From the NCBI GenBank assembly GCA_963752755.1, contig CAVVZJ010000001.1, forward strand, positions 124,001-188,000: a DNA stretch of 64,000 nucleotides, given 5' to 3'. A model generated the notes under the pieces. That model had not been told where the DNA came from. It ran no database searches and saw nothing but the letters and a program-made list of their open reading frames with translations. Positions 10,013 through 18,940 of this stretch are shown in pieces (the stretch's first letter is position 1; each line of letters starts with the position of its first letter). The translations under genes were made by a program, and so were the position numbers. This DNA comes from CAVVZJ01 sp963752755 (GTDB taxonomy: Bacteria; Planctomycetota; Planctomycetia; Isosphaerales; Isosphaeraceae).

Positions 10013-10342
10013 TCAAGGACCAGTCGGGATCACGAAGAGCGCAATCAAGACGCCACCGCTGACAACCGCCATCAGGCCCGAAGGCATCCACTTGGGACGC
10101 ACGGCGTAGCGGTAGCCAAAGAAGACGCCCAGCAGGAGGGCGAGGGTCATGCCCAGGTTGCGGCCGAGGGCGGGGTTGGGCACCGAGAGGACCAGGCAGC
10201 CGACCGCCAGGGCCGCACTGATCAGTCCGGCGATCAATGAGGGCCGGCTGCCCGCCTTGACGAACCCCATCACGCCCCCGACCCCCAGCAAGAGGGCATA
10301 GACGGCCAGGACGACCAGCGAGGCGATCTGTCCGGCGGACAT
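10013..10342 (-). CDS. TMEM14 family membrane protein
   Basis: 109 residues, almost entirely four membrane helices: LVVLAVYALLLGVGGVMGFV, then a helix after SRPSLIAG, then LGMTLALLLGVFFGYRY and LMAVVSGGVLIALFVI. The Gly-rich helices and the SRPSLIAG loop fit the TMEM14 (Tmemb_14) family, small inner-membrane proteins of uncertain function that have been linked to haem or fatty-acid transport in eukaryotes. The ATG at 10342 is clear. It ends just past a short gap from the next small membrane ORF on the same strand. Confidence 0.8.
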   Translation of the reverse strand: MSAGQIASLVVLAVYALLLGVGGVMGFVKAGSRPSLIAGLISAALAVGCLVLSVPNPALGRNLGMTLALLLGVFFGYRYAVRPKWMPSGLMAVVSGGVLIALFVIPTGP

Positions 10343-10384
10343 GCGTGGAGAACTCCCCTCGGGCTCGCTTGCGGACGGCCCGGC

Positions 10385-10498
10385 TCAGATCCGGCCCTGA
10401 ACCCAGAGATACGAGAGCCAGCAGAGCAAGGGCAGGCCGACGAAGACAAGGCCATAGGCCAGCAGTACGGTCGGTAGCCGCTCGGGCCAGCGGAACAT
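10385..10498 (-). CDS. possible 37-residue single-helix membrane protein
   Basis: A short frame beginning MFRWPERLPTVLL and continuing into one hydrophobic helix (LLAYGLVFVGLPLLCWLSYL), ending VQGRI. It sits 42 bases upstream of the TMEM14 gene on the same strand, which supports expression. No clear ribosome-binding site is seen, and the frame is open further upstream without good coding character. Confidence 0.4.
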   Translation of the reverse strand: MFRWPERLPTVLLAYGLVFVGLPLLCWLSYLWVQGRI

Positions 10499-10721
10499 GG
10501 CGTGTAAACCCGGGAAAAGCCAGGACTTCGCCCCCGAACTCCAGGGTCGGGCCGAGAGGCGCAGGCAGAGACCTGCCAGCGTAATGGCAGACCGGTGGTG
10601 CGTCAACGGGGTGCCGGAGTTCAGGCGGGGCTTGACGATGCGGGAAGCCTTGCCTATCTCAGCTTGAGAATCGTCCTGTCGAATGTCGATCCGGAAAACC
10701 CCAGACGGGAGGGTCTCTCTC

Positions 10722-11426
10722 ATGCGTGGCAACGTCCTGGTGGCCCTGCTGATCGTCGCGCTTGCGGGCTCGTCGAGGGGGGATGACCCGGAAAGGGAGG
10801 AGTCGGCGACGCCGATGCCGGAGGTGGCTCCGAAGGCGGCCGATGGCGATGCACCGCTGCCGGTCGGATTCCCGGAGGCGACCCGGCCGGGGGTGATCGA
10901 GGTGAAGGCGTACCCGGCTTATCGGAGTGCGGTGGCCGAGGGGGAGAGGATGACGCTGTCGTCGAGCGACTTCCTCTTCTGGCCTCTGTTCAGCCACATC
11001 GAGAAGAACCACATCGCGATGACGGCGCCGGTGATCAACACCTTCAAGTCGCCCGGGATGCTGGAGAAGGACGGGGCGAAAGGGGAGGTGTCGATGGAGT
11101 TTCTCTATCGCGAGCCGACCCTGGGGGAGACGGGGCCGGACGGCAAGCTCGTGAAGGTGGTCGATCATCCGGCGAGCCAGTTCGTCTGCCTGGGCGTGCA
11201 GGGCGGGATGAGCGACCGGGCCATGCGCGAGGGCGTGAGTCGGCTCCGCGGCTGGCTCGACGAGCACAAGCAGGAGTGGACCGCGGCCGGTCCGCCCCGG
11301 CGACTCGGTTATCACGGCCCAATGACGCCGACCGAGCAGCGGCTCTGGGAGGTGCAAGTCCCGATCAAGCCGGCCGGGGAGAAGGGCACGGAGGGCGGGA
11401 AGAACTCGGACGCGAGCGACGCGTAA
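10722..11426 (+). CDS. SOUL family haem-binding protein
   Basis: About 234 residues with an N-terminal export signal (VLVALLIVALAGSSRG) and then an acidic linker. The SOUL/HBP domain shows VIEVKAYPAYRSAVAEGE, FWPLFSHIEKNHIAMTAPVI (the hallmark IAMTAPV) and the C-terminal GYHGPMTP. SOUL proteins bind haem or act as membrane-active proteins, and the bacterial role is unknown. The start at 10722 has GACGGGAGGG about ten bases upstream. It is on its own transcript, divergent from the small membrane genes. Confidence 0.85.
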   Translation: MRGNVLVALLIVALAGSSRGDDPEREESATPMPEVAPKAADGDAPLPVGFPEATRPGVIEVKAYPAYRSAVAEGERMTLSSSDFLFWPLFSHIEKNHIAMTAPVINTFKSPGMLEKDGAKGEVSMEFLYREPTLGETGPDGKLVKVVDHPASQFVCLGVQGGMSDRAMREGVSRLRGWLDEHKQEWTAAGPPRRLGYHGPMTPTEQRLWEVQVPIKPAGEKGTEGGKNSDASDA

Positions 11427-11525
11427 ACCGAGAAGCTCCCGCCCGGCACCGGCCCGTGGGGTATACTAAAGGCGGATTGTCAACCGAGACAGTGAGTTGC
11501 ACCGCCTCAGAGGTCGTCGAGTGCC

Positions 11526-12344
11526 ATGAATGCGTCAAACTCCCTGATTGGCCTGCAGCGATGGCGTCTCTGGATCGTACCCCTGGTGCTGGTGGCTGGG
11601 GGGATGGGAACGGACGACGGCCCGGCGCCGGAACCGAAGCCAGCCGCGCGGGTTGAGCCGGCGGCGGGCCGACGGCCGATGGCGGTCGCGGTCGCGGACG
11701 GGACGTTCGAGAGCCACGGCAAGACGATCGCCGTCGAACGCTTCACCCCCAAGGAGCCGGGGAAGTATCCGGTGGTGGTCATCCTGCACGGCTCGGGTGG
11801 GATGACGGTCGGCGGCTTCCTCTTCCGCGGCCTGGCTCGCGAGCTGGCGGCGCGGGGGTACTTGGTCGTCCTGCCGCATTACTTCGACCGCACGGGCACG
11901 ACGATCGCCGACCCGAAGGCGATCCTTGACCGGTTCCAGGACTGGCTGGAGACGGTCGGCGACGCGATGAGCTACGCCGCGGCCTTGCCGGACGCCGACG
12001 GGGGGCGGATCGGGCTGGTCGGCTACTCGCTGGGCGGGTATCTGGCCACGTCGGAAGCGGTCTTCGACGCGCGGGTCAAGGTGGTCGTCGAGTACTTCGG
12101 CGGCCTGCCTGACCTGCTGGCCGACCGAGCCAGCAAGCTCCCCCCGACCTTGATCCTCCACGGCGACGCCGACGTGATCGTGCCGGTCTCGGAGGCACAC
12201 GAGCTGGAGGAACGGTTGAAGGCGGTCGAGGTGCCCTATGAGATCAAGATTTACGAGGGAGCCAATCACGGCTTCCTCGGGACGACGGCTCAGGATGCGA
12301 ACCGAAGGACGGCGGCATTCCTCGGCAAGCATCTGAGCCCTTGA
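11526..12344 (+). CDS. dienelactone hydrolase-like alpha/beta hydrolase, exported
   Basis: 272 residues with an N-terminal hydrophobic signal (WRLWIVPLVLVAGGMG) and a Pro/Glu-rich linker. The hydrolase core shows VVILHGSGG for the oxyanion region, the nucleophile elbow GYSLGG (Ser, where true dienelactone hydrolases have Cys), HGDADVIVP with the acid residue and NHGFLG with the histidine. A complete Ser-Asp-His triad is therefore present and it is likely an active periplasmic esterase. The substrate is unknown. It is followed by a bidirectional terminator. Confidence 0.85.
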   Translation: MNASNSLIGLQRWRLWIVPLVLVAGGMGTDDGPAPEPKPAARVEPAAGRRPMAVAVADGTFESHGKTIAVERFTPKEPGKYPVVVILHGSGGMTVGGFLFRGLARELAARGYLVVLPHYFDRTGTTIADPKAILDRFQDWLETVGDAMSYAAALPDADGGRIGLVGYSLGGYLATSEAVFDARVKVVVEYFGGLPDLLADRASKLPPTLILHGDADVIVPVSEAHELEERLKAVEVPYEIKIYEGANHGFLGTTAQDANRRTAAFLGKHLSP

Positions 12345-12373
12345 ATCTTCGGTGCCGGCCCGCGACCATCGCG

Positions 12374-12413
12374 AAAACGACCCCGGGGCCAGACTGGCCC
12401 CGGGGTTCGTTTT
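12374..12413. terminator. bidirectional Rho-independent terminator
   Basis: A perfect dyad, ACCCCGGGGCCA / TGGCCCCGGGGT with a loop of about three bases, is flanked by AAAACG on the left and TTCGTTTT on the right. It lies between two convergent genes and serves both. Confidence 0.85.
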
Positions 12414-12430
12414 GCAAGTGAAAGTCGGGA

Positions 12431-12979
12431 TCAGAAGCCGGATCCACCCGGAGGAACCGCCTCGCCGGGTCCTGGGAACGGAGCGGCGCCGGGTGGGACG
12501 ACCTCGCCGGGTCCTGGGACCGGGACGGGGGCCGGTGGGACCGCACCCGGAGGCGGCACGGCACCGGGGATGCCAGGCGGCGCGACGACCTCGCCACCGG
12601 GCGGGATGAGCAGCGTGTTGACGTTGGTGGGTGCATTCGGGCGGTTCTGGGTGGCATCGAGCGCACCGGCGGCGGGCGGCGGGGTGGCCACCGGGCCGGA
12701 GGGCACGCCGGGGATCGGCATGGTGCTCACGTCCATGCCCATGGCCCGCATGCGAGCCCGCTGGGTGGCGGCGTTGGTGTTGGCCCAGGGGAAGTCGGGA
12801 CCGGGCGGGAAGTACTGGACGTCATCGTACATGTACTTGCCCGAGGGCAGCGTCATGCCGGCGTATTCGACCTGGCAGCCAACGGCCGGCAGCAGGCCCC
12901 CGGCCAGCAGGGCGGCCCACAGCGCCCGCGCCCGCCGACGGCGGCCCGCCCGGCGCGTTCCCTCGCGGGGGGACATCAT
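12431..12979 (-). CDS. proline-rich lipoprotein, function unknown
   Basis: 182 residues from the ATG at 12979, which has GGAGGG about eight bases upstream. A basic N-terminus, the helix ALWAALLAGG and the lipobox LPAVGC mark a lipoprotein. The segment after the Cys (QVEYAGMTLPSGKYMYDDVQ) is a conserved-looking module. The C-terminal half is a Pro/Gly/Val-rich repeat (units like PGPGEVVPPG and PGPGEAVPPG) and is probably disordered. I recognise no enzymatic domain; a surface or envelope structural role is only a guess. Confidence 0.65.
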   Translation of the reverse strand: MMSPREGTRRAGRRRRARALWAALLAGGLLPAVGCQVEYAGMTLPSGKYMYDDVQYFPPGPDFPWANTNAATQRARMRAMGMDVSTMPIPGVPSGPVATPPPAAGALDATQNRPNAPTNVNTLLIPPGGEVVAPPGIPGAVPPPGAVPPAPVPVPGPGEVVPPGAAPFPGPGEAVPPGGSGF

Positions 12980-13327
12980 GGTCAAAACCCTCCGTGGTTG
13001 AGCGGCGGCCTGGTCGTTCCTGACCGGACCCTATTCCGGGGGCGACCGCCCGCAGTCCGTCGCCATCGTGCCTTGGGAATTCGCTGCGCCACCGAGCCGA
13101 CCGGTCGGCCCGCGCTGGGGTCGTTCCGGTCAGCGGGGTAGCGTCATGTTCAAGGAATCGGCTGGACGGGCCGTCGAAGCCCAATGATTCTGTCTTGACG
13201 ACCGGATCAATCCGCCCGGGCCGATCGCCCCGAGCGCGAATATCGGCCTTGCGGCCATCGTCCCTTCAGGGCGAGTCGCGGCGGATTCCGCTCGTCCGCC
13301 GCCCGCGGAACCTCGGAGAACTCCCCC
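12980..13327. other. intergenic region with divergent promoters
   Basis: 348 bases between the lipoprotein gene and the truncated DUF1223 gene. It should contain the promoter that still drives the DUF1223 fragment. No repeat or RNA gene is evident. Confidence 0.5.
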
Positions 13328-13483
13328 ATGATCCGGTCCCGCATCGTCGTGACGGCCGCCCTGTCGATCGCCTGGATGCTGGCGTGGGCTGGCCCCGCGA
13401 TCTCCCAGCGCTCCCAGCGTCGAACGGTGGGCGAGGAAGCGAAGAAGGTCGTGCTGGTCGAGGCTTTCGTCTCCCAGGGGTGA
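13328..13483 (+). pseudogene. DUF1223 gene, 5' part, split by the integrated element
   Basis: It encodes 51 residues and then TGA at 13481. They comprise a signal peptide (TAALSIAWMLAWAGPAIS), a polar linker and the first strand of the thioredoxin-like domain, KKVVLVEAFVSQG. In this family the next residues are the CxxC active site. The intact paralogue at 13612-14460 has KKILLELFTSEG at the same point. The frame stops because the left end of the element supplies GTGA. The missing part is at 41704-42423 on the same strand; joined they make a 290-residue protein. The fragment alone has no active site. Confidence 0.88.
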
Positions 13484-13493
13484 GAGTTCCAAC
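13467..13493 (+). other. attL junction of the element
   Basis: Host DUF1223 sequence ends ...TCTCCCAG, then the shared GG at 13478-13479, then element sequence GTGAGAGTTCC. The arm GTGAGAGT is the exact reverse complement of ACTCTCAC at the right junction (41693-41700). Such inverted arms around a central dinucleotide are what a large serine recombinase attP site looks like. Confidence 0.8.
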
Positions 13494-13574
13494 TACCACC
13501 TGCCGCGGCCTCGGCCAAGTACCTTCACCATCACGCTCGATGAAGTAAAGATTCCGACGAGTCGAGGAGCATAG
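13479..13574 (+). other. displaced 3' end of the recombinase gene
   Basis: Read from GGT at 13479, the frame is open to TAG at 13572-13574 and encodes GESSNYHLPRP, then a segment including STFTITLDEVKIP. In the rebuilt circle this is exactly in frame with the recombinase codons ending at 41701, giving a 601-residue protein. In the integrated state it is cut off from its gene and presumably not translated. Confidence 0.65.
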
Positions 13575-13611
13575 GATTTACGACGAACCGTGTTGGAGGG
13601 GTCTGCCTCCC

Positions 13612-14460
13612 TCAATCTCGCCGGCCCGGCTCGACTTTCGGCTCGCCCGACCACTTCACCGACGAGGCTTGCAAGATTCGCCCCGACGACTCTTCCTGGG
13701 CGTAAACGGCCAGGCCACACTTCGCGATTTCCCAGTTCGGCTCGATCTCGATGGGGAACGTGAGGATGGTGGGCTTGGACCGTTCGAGCCGAGCCACCTT
13801 CACGTCCAGGCGGCGAGCCGCGTAGCGCCCGGTCAGCGTCTTCCCGCCGTTCTCGCCCGCCTTGACCTTTGTTGTGACCGGGTCCTCGGAGATCGCCACG
13901 CCGACGAGCACGTTCTTGCCTGTGGCCCCCGAGGACGGTTGGCTGAGCGTAACCTCCAGGGTCTTGTGGCGGTCATCCGGCCCCTCCTGGAGGGCCAGGC
14001 CGAGGACGACCCCCGGCTTCGCTGCGAGGGCCTGCTTGATTGCCTGGTTGGCCTTGGGGCGGTCGGAGCCAAGCATCGGGTAGCGGCCATCGACCATCAA
14101 CATCGGCGTCAAGTAGAGGTAGTTCGGGTCCTTGATCCGGTTCCCCTTCGCATAGATCAGGCTGTACTGGTACTCGCGTTGGCTGAACAACTTCTGGGAG
14201 AACGGGTCTTCCCAGGGCTCGTTGAAGTAATCGACGTGGAAGGCGATCGGCACAACCCGATCAGGGCCGTACATTTCGGCGAGCTGGCCGAGCAACTGCT
14301 CGGCGGCCGGGCACATGTTTCATCCTTCTGATGTAAATAATTCGAGAAGTATTTTCTTTTCTGGGCCGTCCCGAGGTCGCTCACGCTGAGCAACTAACGG
14401 CCCGGAAATCAGGAGGAATGGCAAGGTCGCGAGAGCGGCGGCAACGAGGTTGGCTCGCAT
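13612..14460 (-). CDS. DUF1223 thioredoxin-like selenoprotein (in-frame UGA)
   Basis: 282 residues if the UGA at 14322-14320 is read as selenocysteine (residue 47). The start at 14460 has GAGGAA about six bases upstream. A signal peptide (LVAAALATLPFLLISGPLVA) is followed by KKILLELFTSEG, then U-N-M-C, then PAAEQLLGQLAEMYG. UxxC stands where DUF1223 proteins have CxxC, so the protein is likely an exported thiol/selenol redox enzyme. The rest is a full DUF1223 domain (VAFHVDYFNEP is matched in the host copy; YLYLTPMLMVDG). A hairpin follows the UGA at SECIS distance. It is cargo next to the left end and parallels the gene the element disrupts. The alternative is a nonsense pseudogene, which the conserved UGA and hairpin argue against. 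Confidence 0.8.
14287..14304 (-). promoter_or_regulatory. SECIS-like hairpin of the element DUF1223 gene
   Basis: GCCGAGC-AGTT-GCTCGGC is a perfect 7-base stem with a four-base loop containing GU, covering bases 19-36 counted from the U of the UGA. Bacterial SECIS hairpins sit just downstream of UGA, inside the coding region, with a G-U in the apical loop for SelB. Confidence 0.7.
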
Positions 14461-14713
14461 ACAGGTTCCTCGCGGTCGTTCCGCCCGGCAGATCATGGCT
14501 TGGGGAAACGAGATAGAAAAAAATGGGTATCCGGAACTCTGACCATTGACCATAGAGTGCAACAGGTCGATCCCGCTGATGGATTCTTACGATGGAGACC
14601 CTTCCCTTATTCGAAGGGCCGCGCAAGTAATTCGACTGACCCGTCGCGGGAAGACCGGACCACCGGAATTCGAGAATTCGGACCAGCGACGGCGAGGAGG
14701 TTAGGGGGCTTGG

Positions 14714-15040
14714 GTGACAGTGGTGGCAATGGCCAAGTTCGGCCGGACGCCGAAGGTCGGCCAGATCACCAGCAGCGCCGGGGCCGATGCCAACGGCCGC
14801 GACCACTGGCCGCACTGCTACACGGTGATGTTCGCTGGCGGCGGCATGCCGGCCGGGGCGATCTACGGCGCCAGCGACCGCTACGCCGCCCACCCGGTCG
14901 AGAACCCGGTCACGCCCGAGGACATCGCCGCCACGATCTACAAGGCCCTCGGCCTCGACCCCGAGACGACCCTCCGCGACCCGCTCGACCGCCTCTTCCC
15001 CCTCAGCACAGGGAGGACCATCGGGGCCTTGGTCGGCTGA
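14714..15040 (+). pseudogene. C-terminal fragment of a DUF1501 family protein
   Basis: About 108 residues matching only the end of DUF1501 (sulfatase-like) proteins: FGRTPKVGQ, GRDHWPHCYTVMFAGGG, IYGASDRYAAHPV, VTPEDIAATIYKALG and a family-typical end near DPLDRLFPLSTG. The normal several hundred N-terminal residues and export signal are missing, and upstream sequence is unrelated. It is probably a fragment carried or captured by the element. Expression is doubtful. Confidence 0.75.
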
Positions 15041-15402
15041 TACGGCCTCTGGCTGATCTGCTCACCTCGCCGCCGGGCAGGGCCACGGCGACCCGCCTGG
15101 CGGGGACGAGACCGGAGGGGCCACCGACCCGGCCAGCGGATGTGATCACCCCCGATCCGGGAGGGGGCCGGATTCTCCCGATCGGCAGCCCTGGCCGGGT
15201 GGGGCAACGTCACCCACCCGGTGAATAGGGGACTATCCACGGCCGGTCCGGATGATGCGCCCTCTCCGCTGGACGGCATTGGTGGTGCGGGGATGCCCTC
15301 GGGCGCCTCTCCGACGTTGCCCCGTGAGAAACAGTCAGGTATGCTTGCACGCTCTAGAGCTGGGCGAGCCATGCCTGTCCTTCCGGCGACACTGGTCCTT
15401 CG
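15041..15402. other. intergenic region with hairpin
   Basis: This gap of 362 bases holds a perfect 9-base hairpin at 15195-15221 (CCGGGTGGG / CCCACCCGG) and a wider inverted pair GGGGCAACGTC at 15201 and GACGTTGCCCC at 15313. The GGGTGG core recalls the palindromes at 18513 and 48693. No gene is visible. Confidence 0.5.
15195..15221. repeat. short hairpin, GGGTGG type
   Basis: CCGGGTGGG and CCCACCCGG pair perfectly around a nine-base loop. One of the loop-side strands also pairs with 15313-15323, so it may be part of a larger imperfect palindrome of about 130 bases. Confidence 0.45.
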
Positions 15403-18400
15403 ATGATCATCGACGAACTCCTCGCTCAGATCGCCCGGCGTGATCCGCACGCGGTCCGAGGCGACGCTCCAGGCGGATATCCGGCAACTGGTCCTGACGG
15501 CGCCGCTGTCGCTTTCGGCCGAGGACGTCGTCACCGCGGACCTGGAGACTCCGGTCGGCGTCCGCCGGCGGATCGACATCGAGGTCGGAAGCTGCCTGAT
15601 CGAGGTCAAGCGGGATCTCTCGGCCGGGAGCGTCCTGCCCGATGCGATCGAGCAACTGGCCGACTACCTGGCGGCCCGGCAGAAGGAGACCGGCTGCCGA
15701 TACGTCGGCATCCTCACCGACGGCGCCGACTGGCGGTGCGTCTGCCTGCCCGGCGAGGCGGAGGCCGGGCCGCCGCGCGAGGTCTCGGCCTACAAGCTCT
15801 CGCCGACCAGGCCGGACGCCGAGTCGTTCCTGATCTGGCTGGAGGGCGTGCTGGCCACGGCCCGGGACATCCCGGCGACGCCGCGGGAGATCCGGCGGCG
15901 GCTGGGGGCGGGAAGCTCGGCCCACGACCTGGACCGCGAGACGCTGCTCGAACTCTATCACGCGGCATCGCGACCATCCCGCCGTGCTGATGAAGCGGCG
16001 GCTCTGGGCCCGGCTGCTGACGACCGCGCTGGGCACCCAGTTCGAGGACAGCGACGAGCTGTTCGTCGAGCACACCTACCTGGTGAACACGGCCGAGATC
16101 ATCGCCCATGCGCTGGTCGGCTTCGACCTGGCGGCGATCGCGCCGGCGTCGCTGCTCAGCGGCGGCAAGTTCGAGGAGAGCGGCATCTCGGGCGTCGTCG
16201 AGGCCGACTTCTTCGATTGGGTCGTCCACGTCCCGGGCGGCGAGCCGTTCGTCCGCTCGCTGGCCCGTCGCGTGGGCCGCTTCCGCTGGCAGGAGGTCGG
16301 CGGCGACGTCCTGAAGGTGCTCTACGAGTCGGTCATCACGGCGCCGACCCGCAAGCGCCTCGGCGAATATTACACGCCCGACTGGCTCGCCGAGCGGATC
16401 GTCTCGACCGCGATCGAGCGAGCCGCTCGAAACCCGGATGCTCGACCCGTCGTGCGGCTCGGGGACCTTCCTCTTCCACGCGGTCCGGCGCTACCTCGCC
16501 GCGGCCGAGGCCGCGGGGCATGCCGCTCGCAGGCGGCGCTCTCGGGCCTGACGCGGCACGTGCTCGGCATGGACCTGCACCCGGTGGCCGTGACCCTGGC
16601 CCGGGTGACGTACCTGCTGGCCATCGGCCGCGACCGCCTCACGCACCCGGACCGCGGCCCGATCCAGGTGCCCGTCTATCCTGGGCGACGCGGTCCAGTG
16701 GCGGCGGGAGGCGCAAGACCTGTTCTCCGGCGGCAACCTGGTCGTCGAGACCGACGACCGCAAGCAACTCTTCGAGTCGGAGCTTCGCTTCCCGGAGGAG
16801 CTGCTCGAAGACCCGGGGCGGTTCAACCAGATCGTCGAGTCGATGACGAAGCTGGCGGGCAGCCGGAAGCCCGGGAGCGCCGTGCCGAAGCTCTCGGGGC
16901 TCTACCAGCGCTACGCGGTGTCCCCCGCGGCGCAGAGGACGCTGGACGCGACCTTCCGCACGCTCTGCGACCTCCACGACGAGGGCCGCGACCACATCTG
17001 GAGCTACTACGTCCGCAACCTGGCCCGGCCCTGGTGGCTCGCCCTGCCGCAGAACCGCGTCGATGTGCTGGTCGGGAACCCGCCCTGGCTGGCCTACCGG
17101 TTCATGACCGAGGCGATGCAGGAGGCGTTCCGCGCCTACAGCGACGAGCGCGGGCTCGTGGCACGGGGCGAAGGTGGCCACGCATCAGGACCTCTCCGGC
17201 CTGTTCCTGGTCCGCGCGGTCGAGCGCTACCTGAGGCTCGGCGGCCGGTTCGCCTTCGTGATGCCGAACGCGGCCGTCGACCGGGGGCAGTACCAGGGGC
17301 TGCGCACCGGGCGTTACAAGCGGCCGGAGTCGCAGAACCCCGTGGCCATCGCGTTCGAGCCCGCCTGGGACCTCCGCCGCATCCGGCCGCACTTCTTCCC
17401 CCGCGGCGCGGCCGTGCTCTTCGGCACGCGGGCCGACGAGCCGAGGCCGCTGCCGACGGAGATCGTGGTCTGGTCGGGCCGGGTGCCCGAGCAGAACGCC
17501 GACTGGGAGGCGGTCGCAGGGCCTCCTCGCGCAATCGCCGGGGAAGGCCCGGCCGGCGGGCGACGACCCGACGTCGCCCTGGGCGGATCGCTTCCGGCAA
17601 GGGGCGACGATCGTTCCCCGGATGCTCTTCTTCGTGACCCGCCAGGCCGCCGGGCCGCTGGGGATGCCCGCGGGCAAGGCCGCCGTGCGCTCGCTCCAGC
17701 GGACCAACGACAAGAAGCCGTGGAAGGATCTGCCGCCCCTGGAAGGCGTCGTCGAGACCGAGTTCCTCCGGCCCGTGCTGCTCGGCGAGAGCGTCCTCCC
17801 GTTCCGGATCGCGGAGACGTTCGAGGCGGTGCTCCCGCGAGACCGGGAGGGGCTCATGGACGGCCAGTCGGACCGGCTCGACGCCTACGAGGGCCTGGCG
17901 TCCTGGTGGCGCCGGGCGGAGGCGATCTGGGAGGAACATCGCTCCAGCGATCGACTGACGCTCATCGAGCAGCTTGATTACCAGCGCAAGCTTGGAGCAT
18001 CAGTTCCCGATCCAGCCGGAACGGATCGTCTATAACACGTCGGGGATGCACCTCGTGGCCTCGCGGCTCAACGATCGCCGGGCGGTGATCGAGCACGCGC
18101 TCTACTGGGCGACTGCGGCGTCCAAGGCCGAGGCCCTGTACCTGTGCGCCATCCTGAACTCCGCGACCTTCACCGAGCTCGTGCGGCCGTTCATGAGCTA
18201 CGGGAAGGACGAGCGGCACTTCGACAAGCACATCTGGCAACTGCCGGTCCCGCTGTACGACCCGACCGACGACCTGCACGGCCGCCTCTCCGCCCGGGGG
18301 GCCGAGCTGGAGGCGGCCATCGGGGGGCTCGAACTCGACCCCGGGCGGCACTTCGCCGCCGTCCGGCGCGACATCCGCGGTGTTCATCGCCGAGAGCGAG

Positions 18401-18445
18401 GCGGGCCGGGACGTGGAGGCGCTGGTCGAGGAGTTGCTGAGCTGA
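15403..18445 (+). CDS. single-chain type IIG-like restriction enzyme / N6-adenine methyltransferase (frame-broken)
   Basis: Reading through about ten extra bases gives roughly 1010 residues from ATG 15403 (MIIDELLAQIA). The N-terminus looks like a PD-(D/E)xK nuclease: RIDIEVGSCLIEVKRDL has the Asp and the ExK. The methyltransferase core has motif I DPSCGSGTFLFHAVRR with LGMDLHPVAVTLA after it, and motif IV GNPPWLAYRF, the NPPW class of N6-adenine methylases. The C-terminal third (FFVTRQAAGPLG, then LNSATFTELVRPFMSYG) would be the target-recognition part. Frame breaks lie near 15435, 15968, 16437, 16530 (+2), 16680, 17157, 17508, 17990 and 18376. It has no separate specificity or nuclease gene. 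Probably island defence against other DNA. Confidence 0.75.
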
Positions 18446-18512
18446 GCGGAGTCCTGTCGGGTGGTCCCGCTCGTGACCCTCCCACGATTCTCGATGGCGG
18501 CCTGGCGACGGC

Positions 18513-18627
18513 GGGTGGCCCGGTTGGAGGACCAACCGGGGCGGCGCAACCGCACGAGGCAGGGGGGCTGGCCGCCTGGACCTCGCGTCGTTTCGCGATC
18601 CCGGTTGGTCCTCCAACCGGGCCACCC
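18513..18627. repeat. palindromic element with perfect 28-base inverted arms
   Basis: The arms at 18513-18540 and 18600-18627 are exact reverse complements. Each arm itself contains a hairpin, CCCGGTTGG-AGGA-CCAACCGGG in two parts. The core is 59 bases without an ORF. It is the only notable content of the gene-free 18446-18940 gap. The architecture is that of a REP/MITE-like element. The starting GGGTGGC is shared with the palindrome at 48693. Confidence 0.8.
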
Positions 18628-18940
18628 GCTCTGGTCTCGAAGGCGAGACCACAGAAGTCCTGTCCGGTTTCCACAGATGCCGCTCGTCGCCTCAATAATA
18701 TCCTGGGAAGGCTGACGTCTAGAGGGCGGACGCCCTGCCATCCGTGGCGGGCCGTCTCGTTGGCCGGTCGGTTAAGACACCGCCCAGCCATTGACTCTCC
18801 ACGCTCGCGGGTATGGATCGGGTCCGGGGCGCTTCCTTCCTGCCGACCCGGCGATCGCGAAACGACCTTGGCCGGTCGCCGACGCCCGGGGACAATGTAT
18901 CCGACGCACGGATCGACCCCCGCGACTGGCGGCCCGGCTG

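Noticed and set aside
13481..13483. TGA after the host DUF1223 5' part as a selenocysteine codon in place
   Set aside because: This TGA comes from the element arm (GTGAGAG); the following residues give no UxxC and no DUF1223 sequence, and there is no matching hairpin.
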